A stretch of 64,000 nt of DNA, taken from positions 62,001 to 126,000 of the forward strand of contig CAWDKQ010000010.1 in NCBI GenBank assembly GCA_963802915.1. The letters run 5' to 3'. The DNA is from JAICMB01 sp963802915 (lineage in GTDB: Bacteria; Acidobacteriota; Terriglobia; Bryobacterales; Bryobacteraceae). A program made the translations under genes and the position numbers. Below are positions 1-6,698 of the stretch, one piece after another. The number at the start of each line of letters is the position of its first letter. Position 1 is the stretch's first letter. The notes below the pieces were generated by a model that worked only from the letters and a program-made list of their open reading frames with translations, was not told the origin of the DNA and did no database searches.

Positions 1-31
1 TCGCTGCGGCGCGTCTGCTGATAATTAGGAA

Positions 32-1264
32 ATGAGCGCTACTCCCGAAAACCGCTCCCTCCCGGTCACGGCTCGATACGGATGGATCGCGGCTCTGTTA
101 GTGTCTGCGCTCGCCAGCGCGGCCGAAATTCCGATTGGGACGCATATTGAGATTCGACTTACGACGGCAGTGAACAGCACCACCGCGAGGGTGAAAGATC
201 CTGTCGGAGCTGTTGTGATTGCGCCGGTAGTCATCGACGGAAATATCGTGCTGGCGGCAGGCACGAAGGTCAAAGCCGAGATACAGGAGGTCCAGCAGCC
301 GGCCACGGCCGACGATAAGGCTATGGTTCATATCCAGTTCGACCAGCTGGCCGGCGCGACTGGTCAGAAAGCTGCGCTGAACGGGCGATTGGTGGGCATC
401 GACAATGCACGCGAGACGATCGACGATCAAGGCCGTATCCAAGGAATCGTGGCTTCTCAGACCGGCACGGCCAGGCTCGATCAAGGCATTGCGAAAGTCA
501 CGGAAAAGTATCCGGGACTGGGGGACTTCCTGGGGATGGCGAAGAGCGCCGTCGTCAAGCAAGTGGACCCGAGCATCCACTATGAACCCGGCGTCGAGAT
601 GACTGTCGAGCTTACGAAACCGCTTCTGTGGAGAGAGACCGCGCCACCTCCCGCGATCCGCGCGATTACTCCCGCCGATCAGTTGGCCGAGTTGGTAAAT
701 CGCGAGCCTGCGCGCACGGTCGCACAGAAGCCACCCTCGCCGTCGGACACCACGAACATCATGTATATCGGGAGCCGCGAGCAGATTGAAGCGGCGTTCA
801 AGGAAGCGGGCTGGAGCCCTGCCGCAAATTTGGGTAAAGTATCCGAATTCGAGACGTTCCGCGCGATGGCCGAGGACCGCGGTTACAAGGAGGGTCCGGT
901 ATCGATCCTCATGCTGGATGGCCGGCCTCCGGACCTTGTATTTGAGAAAGTGAACGACACATTCAATGCGAGGCATCATCTTCGCATCTGGCATCGCCCC
1001 GAAACGTTCCATGGAGAAGATGTCTGGGTCTGTGCCGCCACGCACGATATCGGAATCGCCTTCTCGGATCGGGACCGCACGTTCATACACAAGGTGGATC
1101 CTGAGATCGATAAGGAACGAGCAAAGGTGGTTAGCGACCTCCTGTTCACGGGGAAAGTGCAGGCGCTGTCTCTAGTGGATCGCCCTAATGCGCCGACAAC
1201 CGGTCAGAACGCGACCGGCGACGACTTCAAGACCGACGGACGGATGGCTGTCTTAGAGTTCTGA
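32..1264 (+). CDS. Secreted protein with LssY-like C-terminal domain
   Basis: 410 residues. The N-terminus has a basic/polar start, then a hydrophobic stretch (residues 18-31) ending ASA-AE, which fits a signal peptide; an AGGAA precedes the ATG. Residues 33-200 are a beta-rich region that begins IPIGTHIEIRL and resembles acidobacterial envelope proteins of unknown role. Residues about 240-380 (TNIMYIGSREQIEAAF, HLRIWHR, HDIGIAF) match the LssY C-terminal domain, named after a putative type I secretion component in Legionella. The function is unknown; an envelope location is inferred. The last 61 bases overlap the 3' end of the convergent uronate isomerase gene. Confidence 0.72.
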   Translation: MSATPENRSLPVTARYGWIAALLVSALASAAEIPIGTHIEIRLTTAVNSTTARVKDPVGAVVIAPVVIDGNIVLAAGTKVKAEIQEVQQPATADDKAMVHIQFDQLAGATGQKAALNGRLVGIDNARETIDDQGRIQGIVASQTGTARLDQGIAKVTEKYPGLGDFLGMAKSAVVKQVDPSIHYEPGVEMTVELTKPLLWRETAPPPAIRAITPADQLAELVNREPARTVAQKPPSPSDTTNIMYIGSREQIEAAFKEAGWSPAANLGKVSEFETFRAMAEDRGYKEGPVSILMLDGRPPDLVFEKVNDTFNARHHLRIWHRPETFHGEDVWVCAATHDIGIAFSDRDRTFIHKVDPEIDKERAKVVSDLLFTGKVQALSLVDRPNAPTTGQNATGDDFKTDGRMAVLEF

Positions 1265-2628
1265 ATCGGAAGATCGAGATAGCGAAGGGCGTTCGAGTAA
1301 CAAATATTGCGCACCATTCCACCGACTAATTCATAATCCGACGGCAGTTCTCCGTTCTCGATATCCCGGCCGATCAAGTTACATAACACACGGCGGAAAT
1401 ACTCATGTCTCGGGTAAGACATGAAAGAACGCGAGTCGGTTAGCATGCCGACGAATCGCGAGAGGAGCCCGCAATTCGATAGCGCGTTGAGTTGTAACTC
1501 CATGCCCTCTTTTTGATCGAGGAACCACCAACCGCTGCCGAACTGGATCTGGAAATTGCCACACATCGTCGCCAGCGCGTAGTTATCAACGGGGTTGACG
1601 TTGTAGAGGATCATTTTAGGCAGCGCGTTCTCGTGATCGAGGCGATCGAGATACGCGCCGAGCGCGTTCATTTGCTGCCAGTCGCCCATGGAGTCAAAGC
1701 CAATATCGGTTCCTACGCGTTCCAGCATTCGCGTGCTGGCATTGCGATAGGCGCCAAGATGAAGCTGCTTGGTCCAGCCTTTTTCGGCGTCGAGATGTCC
1801 GAAAAAGAGCATCATGAACGACGCGTAGCGGGCGTGATCCTCGGCACTTGCCGCGTGGCCCACTCGGGCCTGGTCGAAGATGGCCGCAGCTTCGGCTTCC
1901 GAACAGGATTCCGCATAGCAGTGATTGATGCCGTGATCGGAAAGGCGTGCGCCGAGGGCATGAAAATGATCGTGGCGTTTGCGCAGCGCGGTGAGGAATC
2001 CGGCGAAACTGTCGATGCTGGTATCGGCGGCGGATTCCAGGCGGTTGACCCAGGCGCGGAACGCGTCCGGTTGACGAACGTTGAGAGCCCGGTCCGGACG
2101 AAAAGCCGGGAAGACATTCGTTGGAAGATCGGTGCTGGCCCAAGGCGTGTCAGTCGGATCGTCAGTGGTGCAGAGAGCGTTTACGCCGAAGCTGCGCAGG
2201 ATGCCCTGAGTACGCAGATCATCGGTCGCGAGTAATTCGTTTGCTTCGTCCCAAATGCGCGGCGCGGTTTTCTCATCGAGAAGATCGTCGATGCCGAAGT
2301 ATCGCTTCAATTCAAGGTGAGTCCAATGATAGAGCGGGTTGCGGAGCGTGTAGGGAACTGTTCGAGCCCAGGCGAGGAACTTATCGCGCGGCGAGGCGTC
2401 GCCGGTGCAATACTTCTCGTCGGTACCGTTCGCGCGCATGGCACGCCACTTATAATGATCGCCTTCCAGCCAAATCTCATACAGATTGGCGAACTTGCGA
2501 TTTTCCGCAATGTCTCGCGGCGATAAATGGCAGTGATAATCCAGGATGGGTTCGGAGGCCGCGTACTCATGATAGAGACGGCGCGCGGCCTGGCTGGACA
2601 GTAAGAAATCTTCAGTTATGAAGGACAC
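1204..2628 (-). CDS. uxaC: Uronate (glucuronate/galacturonate) isomerase
   Basis: 474 residues, the usual UxaC length. It interconverts D-glucuronate and D-fructuronate, or D-galacturonate and D-tagaturonate, the first step of hexuronate catabolism in the cytoplasm. The amidohydrolase-fold metal motif DYHCHL (His32, His34) and the conserved blocks LWLEGDHYKWRAMR-like, CTTDDPTD and SMSYPRHEYFRR-like are visible. The start is GTG at 2628. The 43 bases upstream are three copies of a 14-base repeat with no recognisable Shine-Dalgarno site, so the start is less sure than the identity. It lies downstream of the Gfo/Idh gene on the same strand and is probably cotranscribed with it under the LacI regulator. 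Its 3' end overlaps the convergent LssY-like gene. Confidence 0.93.
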   Translation of the reverse strand: MSFITEDFLLSSQAARRLYHEYAASEPILDYHCHLSPRDIAENRKFANLYEIWLEGDHYKWRAMRANGTDEKYCTGDASPRDKFLAWARTVPYTLRNPLYHWTHLELKRYFGIDDLLDEKTAPRIWDEANELLATDDLRTQGILRSFGVNALCTTDDPTDTPWASTDLPTNVFPAFRPDRALNVRQPDAFRAWVNRLESAADTSIDSFAGFLTALRKRHDHFHALGARLSDHGINHCYAESCSEAEAAAIFDQARVGHAASAEDHARYASFMMLFFGHLDAEKGWTKQLHLGAYRNASTRMLERVGTDIGFDSMGDWQQMNALGAYLDRLDHENALPKMILYNVNPVDNYALATMCGNFQIQFGSGWWFLDQKEGMELQLNALSNCGLLSRFVGMLTDSRSFMSYPRHEYFRRVLCNLIGRDIENGELPSDYELVGGMVRNICYSNALRYLDLPIQNSKTAIRPSVLKSSPVAF

Positions 2629-2670
2629 GTTCTTAGTTCGTAGTTCTTAGTTCGTTGTTGTTGGTTCGTG
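2629..2670. repeat. Three tandem 14-bp units filling the gfo-uxaC gap
   Basis: The + strand reads GTTCTTAGTTCGTA, GTTCTTAGTTCGTT, GTTGTTGGTTCGTG at 2629-2642, 2643-2656 and 2657-2670. The first two units differ by one base; the third has diverged by a few. They occupy nearly the whole 43-base gap between the Gfo/Idh stop codon (2672) and the uxaC GTG (2628). Slippage expansion of a spacer is the simplest reading; a role in uxaC translation is possible but unproven. Confidence 0.8.
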
Positions 2671-2671
2671 G

Positions 2672-3994
2672 TTACGCGAGTCTCGGAACTACGAAGGGCG
2701 ATCGATAATTCCGCGTGAACATTGCGGTCGCTTCTTTGTCGCCGGGACAGGACCAGGTACTGGCGTCGAAGTTTAAGGTTCGGCCCAGGCGATAGGAGAT
2801 GTTTGCGAGATGCACTAATACCGTGGATGCAGCTCCTTCTTCGATCTCGGCTGTGAGGTCGGAGGTCTTTCGGCTGCGAACGGCTTCGAGGAAGTTGGCG
2901 TAGTGATCGCCGCCGCCTCTGCCGGATGGACCGGGCTCCTGCTCTTTACCGAGCCAGGTTTTGTATGTCGAGTAGCCGTCGATAGCGAGATAGCCTTTCG
3001 AACCGTAAAAGATGTTTCCGATACTGTTAGAACTCTTCTTGACGGATTCTCCGCCCGGTTCGCCGATTCCCGCTTCGTGATTGCTCATCCAGTGGCGGAC
3101 TTCAAACTCCATCATTTTCTTCTTGCCGTTGTCGTCGAATTCGAAAGCGCAGTTCAGAGTGTTGGGCGTCTCCTGATCGTCGTCAAACATGAACTTGCCG
3201 CCAATCGCGGAGGCTTTCGTCGGGAATTTGACACCGAGGCCCCAACGCGCGATGTCCACTTCATGGATGCCCTGATTGCCGAGATCGCCGTTGCCGTAAG
3301 CCCACATCCAATGCCAGTTGTAGTGAAACCGATTTTTCGTGAACGGGGTTTTGGGAGCGGGACCGAGCCAGAGATTGTAATCGACACCGGCGGGGACGTC
3401 GGAAACCGGTGTGTGGCCGATGGTGTCACGCCATTTATAGCAAAGACCGCGCGCCAAGTAGATGTCGCCAATGAGACCTTCATTCATCTTCTGAACGGCC
3501 TCGCGCAGGGCGACGGAAGACCGGCTCTGGCTGCCTTGCTGGACCATGCGGTTGTACTTGCGCGCCGCCGCGACAATTTGCTTCGCCTCAAACATATTGT
3601 GCGAGCAGGGTTTTTCGACGTAAACGTCTTTGCCGGCCTCGCACGCCCAGATGGTTTGCAGCGTGTGCTGGTGGTTCGGAGTCGCGATGGAAATGGCGTC
3701 GATTGACTTGTCTTCGAGCAGCTTCCTGAGATCGGTGTAAGTAGTGGGTTTCTTCTTACCCAGCTTCTCCACCAAATCGACACCATTATTGATCACCGAT
3801 TCATCGACATCGCAGAGCGCAACGATCTCCACGTTGGGCTGCTGTGCCCATCCATGGATGTGATCTTTGCCGCGACCGTGAAATCCCACGACTGCAACCC
3901 GGACGGTTTCACTGGGTACGGATGCCGCATGCAACCTGCTGCTCACCGCAGCGGCCGTGGATGCGGATGTCATCAAAAAATGCCTTCTATTCAT
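2672..3994 (-). CDS. Gfo/Idh/MocA family oxidoreductase, Tat-exported
   Basis: 440 residues. The N-terminus MNRRHFLMTSAS is a twin-arginine signal. A Rossmann fold follows (VAVVGFHGRG near residues 32-41), then the family Lys motif EKPCSHN and the C-terminal domain motif IHEVDIARWG. Family members are NAD(P)-dependent dehydrogenases or glycosidases of sugars and cyclitols; Tat-exported paralogues are abundant in Acidobacteria and their substrates are mostly unknown. The start has a good AGGAG at 4000-4004. A palindromic operator lies 33 bases upstream. The setting between lacI and uxaC suggests uronate or oligosaccharide metabolism; that is inference. Confidence 0.85.
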   Translation of the reverse strand: MNRRHFLMTSASTAAAVSSRLHAASVPSETVRVAVVGFHGRGKDHIHGWAQQPNVEIVALCDVDESVINNGVDLVEKLGKKKPTTYTDLRKLLEDKSIDAISIATPNHQHTLQTIWACEAGKDVYVEKPCSHNMFEAKQIVAAARKYNRMVQQGSQSRSSVALREAVQKMNEGLIGDIYLARGLCYKWRDTIGHTPVSDVPAGVDYNLWLGPAPKTPFTKNRFHYNWHWMWAYGNGDLGNQGIHEVDIARWGLGVKFPTKASAIGGKFMFDDDQETPNTLNCAFEFDDNGKKKMMEFEVRHWMSNHEAGIGEPGGESVKKSSNSIGNIFYGSKGYLAIDGYSTYKTWLGKEQEPGPSGRGGGDHYANFLEAVRSRKTSDLTAEIEEGAASTVLVHLANISYRLGRTLNFDASTWSCPGDKEATAMFTRNYRSPFVVPRLA

Positions 3995-4026
3995 GTTTAC
4001 TCCTAGTTCCTGCGTATCATGAATCG

Positions 4027-4036
4027 GTTCATGAAC
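4027..4036. promoter_or_regulatory. Palindromic operator GTTCATGAAC (copy 1, before the Gfo/Idh gene)
   Basis: A perfect 10-bp palindrome. Together with flanks the 14-mer ATGTTCATGAACCG is shared, in opposite orientation, with the copy at 5094-5103. On the minus strand a TAGAAT hexamer (4037-4042, one mismatch from a sigma70 -10 box) lies immediately upstream, so a bound repressor would block initiation. The lacI gene lies just upstream. The -35 region is not convincing. Confidence 0.65.
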
Positions 4037-4044
4037 ATTCTATC

Positions 4045-5088
4045 TTAAGATGCCCACGCCACCGGTAGCATGGGGCGGCACGTTTCGCGCCTTTGCAACG
4101 TTGTTGGCAGCATAACTTGCGGGATTCTCGCGCCGCCATCGCGAACTTTCTGAATGGCCATCCTGGCCAATTCCCTGCCCACCTCTTCGGCGTCCACGCG
4201 GACGCTGGATAGAGGCGGACTCCGCAAAGGTCCATATTGATCGTCGAAGCCGACCAGGCTGACATCTCCGGGAATGTTCAAGCCGCGGCGTTCGAGTGCC
4301 TGCCAGGCGCCGTACGCGATGTCGTCGCTGGCGCAGAATAAAGCGCTCAAGGGAACTTTTGAGTCGAGCAGATATTCGACCGCGCGGAGTCCCTCGGTGA
4401 AGTGATCGTCCGCCAGGCGCGCGGTGAACGCTCTCGGTTCGAGAGTCGCGGAGCGCATCGCTTCCACATATCCGAGATGGCGATTCGCGAACCAGGGCAG
4501 GCTGGTGTCGCCGATAAACCAAACGTCGCGATGGCCGAGCTGCAATAGGTAGCATGTCGCTTCGCGCGCTCCGGCAGTTTCATTGAAAGAAACCTGGTCG
4601 AAGGGAGGGCGCGAGCGTTCGCTGATCAAATTGTTCCCGAACGCGACGTGGTGGATGCCGAGTTTATCGAGGGCGCTCAGAAACGTGTCGTAATTCGTGC
4701 CCGCAACGATGACGCAATCCGCAACGCCGTGTTTTTGCAGAACGCCGGGCAGGCTCAACGTATCGAGAGAAGTGGTCGGCAGATACTCGAAATGCGTGAA
4801 TAAGACGAAGTAGCCCGCTTGCGAACAATACTGCTCGACACCTTGCAGAATGTGCGAGTGAAAGGGATGCACGAAGGTGCGATTGCTCAGGATGAAAGAG
4901 AGAATCGGTGATGTGTTGCGGCTGAGCGACTGGGCGCGCGCGTCGGGACGATAGCCGAGATCGTGAATTGCTTTCTCCACGCGTGAACGAAGCACGGGAT
5001 CGACGTTAGTGCGGCCGTTGATGACGCGTGAAACGGTTCCGACAGACACTTCGGCGCGCTCGGCAACACGCTTGATTGTCACAGACAT
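4045..5088 (-). CDS. LacI-family transcriptional regulator
   Basis: 347 residues, typical of the family. The N-terminal helix-turn-helix and hinge are clear (TIKRVAERAEVSVGTVSRVI, NVDPVLRSRVEKAI, LGYRPDARAQSL). The periplasmic-binding-protein-like ligand domain follows, with the usual FCASDDIAYGAWQAL and VSLVGFDDQYG blocks. The likely ligand is a sugar or uronate, given uxaC and the sugar oxidoreductase downstream. Identical palindromes stand directly before its own ATG and before the next gene, so it probably autoregulates and represses the gfo-uxaC transcript. The exact effector cannot be read from sequence. Confidence 0.95.
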   Translation of the reverse strand: MSVTIKRVAERAEVSVGTVSRVINGRTNVDPVLRSRVEKAIHDLGYRPDARAQSLSRNTSPILSFILSNRTFVHPFHSHILQGVEQYCSQAGYFVLFTHFEYLPTTSLDTLSLPGVLQKHGVADCVIVAGTNYDTFLSALDKLGIHHVAFGNNLISERSRPPFDQVSFNETAGAREATCYLLQLGHRDVWFIGDTSLPWFANRHLGYVEAMRSATLEPRAFTARLADDHFTEGLRAVEYLLDSKVPLSALFCASDDIAYGAWQALERRGLNIPGDVSLVGFDDQYGPLRSPPLSSVRVDAEEVGRELARMAIQKVRDGGARIPQVMLPTTLQRRETCRPMLPVAWAS

Positions 5089-5093
5089 GGCAT

Positions 5094-5103
5094 GTTCATG
5101 AAC
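5094..5103. promoter_or_regulatory. Palindromic operator GTTCATGAAC (copy 2, before lacI)
   Basis: Second perfect copy of the palindrome, 5 bases upstream of the lacI ATG (5088). A minus-strand TAGAAT at 5110-5115 (within GATAGAAT, also present at copy 1) would be the -10 box, which would put the operator over the transcription start. It lies in the 27-base gap between the tannase-like stop codon and lacI. Confidence 0.65.
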
Positions 5104-5115
5104 CGTTTCATTCTA

Positions 5116-6648
5116 TCATTTGGCTGACGCGGCGCACACGAAATTCACAACATCATTCGTGCTGTCAGTGCCTGTCCATTGCGCGATTTTCGGATAGGCG
5201 CACAACGGCCAGGTCCGCTCCACGCCAGCTGAAACTTCGTTGTCTTTATATTTCGTCGCAGTTACCTGCTCGGGCGCCGCGCCGCCGTCGACCCAGGTCT
5301 CCATCAGGGTGTCCATCTGACCAAAGACGTTCGGACCCGGACCGCCTCCGCAGTGCTGCATACCGGGTACCATGAATAGCCTCACGAATGAGTTGGTATC
5401 TCTCGAACCCATCTTCGAGACCACGCTCTCGTAATAGTTAATGGCATTCAACGGTGGGATGGCCGCATCGCTCCAACCGTGATACAGAATCAACTTCCCA
5501 CCTCGCTTCTTGAACGCAGAAAGATCGGCCGAAGTCGCATTCAACCGCTGGGCCATTTTGTCGTCCGCGATCTTCGTATCGCGATCCACGTCGAACGTTT
5601 TGAAATCCCATGCAGGATCGAAGACCATGTTCTCGAAAAAGCCCGTTCCAAATTTGAACATCAGAGAGTTGCCAGGCTTGGTCCCGGTGATCCACGTCGC
5701 CCATCCGCCCATCCCGGTTGCGCCTCCTGGCGAATAGCCCGGAAACACCTGCTCCCCCTTCGAGTTTCGAGGCCCACCGTAGATCTTCTTCAAAGCCGTA
5801 ATCTGAGGAGCCGTGAGGCAGCTATCGGTTTCTTCCCCGCTGCACAGCAGACTCGAGGGATCGAAATGACATTGCATGGGATTCTCGATGACGCCATCTT
5901 TCAAGCCATCGAGCGCATCGCAGGCCTGAAGCGTGGCAGCCTCAATGGCCGGCAATTTCTTCGCCGGGATGTAGCTCGCTGGATCTGCTTGGGTCGCCTT
6001 CATGTCGTAAGCTGCGGCTGTCAGCAGGTGGGTCCAGTAGTTGGCGGGCGCTCCCGCGACGATACCGTCGTAGTCCTCGGGGAAACGCTGCGCCTCCATG
6101 AGTGCCTGACGGCCACCGTTGGAACAAGAGCTGAAATACGATCTCTTCGGAGCCTCGCCATAGAAAGCCCGCGTGACGGCCTTGCCGTTTTCGGTAGTCA
6201 CATGAATCGCCCGATATCCGAAATCGACGATCTTCTCCGGATGTCCCAAAGCCCAGCTCGCATCGGTACCCAGCGCCTGGTGACCGGTGTCGGTGGATGC
6301 AGCCGCGTAGCCTCTTTTGATTGCCTCGGCGAGGCCGGAATAACTAATCTCGCCGGCAAAACCACCATTTCCGATGCCTCGGAACTTGCCGTTCCAACCG
6401 CTCGCCGGCAGCCAGACTTCGAATCGAATATCCGAATCGCGGGAGGGTTTGGTCGTGCCTGCGACACGGCAGAACGCGGGCAGATCTTTGATAGCGCTCC
6501 CATTCGGAAGGGCGAAGGAGCCGGCCGGAACGGATGAAGCCATGGTGATGGTCGTATTCGGAAGTGCCAGCTTAGCGAGATCGTCGCAATTCCCAGCGGA
6601 GACAAGGTTCGCGCAGACGAGAGCGGCAAACAGAGCAGCCGTTTTCAT
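5116..6648 (-). CDS. Tannase/feruloyl esterase family protein, secreted
   Basis: 510 residues with a signal peptide (MKTAALFAALVCANLVSA). The fungal tannase/feruloyl esterase family hydrolyses ester links between phenolic acids and sugars or polysaccharides. The CS-D-HC arrangement of the family is visible: SCSNGGRQ carrying the serine nucleophile next to a Cys, GWSDAAIPP with the Asp, and MQHCGGGPG with the His next to the partner Cys. The segment CDALDGLKDGVIENPMQC looks like the family's calcium-binding lid. Substrate (tannin, ferulate, MHET-like aromatic ester) is not determined by sequence. It is directly upstream of lacI on the same strand and diverges from the indolepyruvate oxidoreductase gene. 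Confidence 0.88.
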   Translation of the reverse strand: MKTAALFAALVCANLVSAGNCDDLAKLALPNTTITMASSVPAGSFALPNGSAIKDLPAFCRVAGTTKPSRDSDIRFEVWLPASGWNGKFRGIGNGGFAGEISYSGLAEAIKRGYAAASTDTGHQALGTDASWALGHPEKIVDFGYRAIHVTTENGKAVTRAFYGEAPKRSYFSSCSNGGRQALMEAQRFPEDYDGIVAGAPANYWTHLLTAAAYDMKATQADPASYIPAKKLPAIEAATLQACDALDGLKDGVIENPMQCHFDPSSLLCSGEETDSCLTAPQITALKKIYGGPRNSKGEQVFPGYSPGGATGMGGWATWITGTKPGNSLMFKFGTGFFENMVFDPAWDFKTFDVDRDTKIADDKMAQRLNATSADLSAFKKRGGKLILYHGWSDAAIPPLNAINYYESVVSKMGSRDTNSFVRLFMVPGMQHCGGGPGPNVFGQMDTLMETWVDGGAAPEQVTATKYKDNEVSAGVERTWPLCAYPKIAQWTGTDSTNDVVNFVCAASAK

Positions 6649-6698
6649 ACAAGTTCCTCCAGTTTGCTAGCATACTCCGAAGGCACCCGTCGGCCGCA

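Noticed and set aside
5479..6537. 352-codon open frame opposite the tannase-like gene
   Set aside because: No family match by eye and fully covered by a gene with intact catalytic motifs on the other strand.
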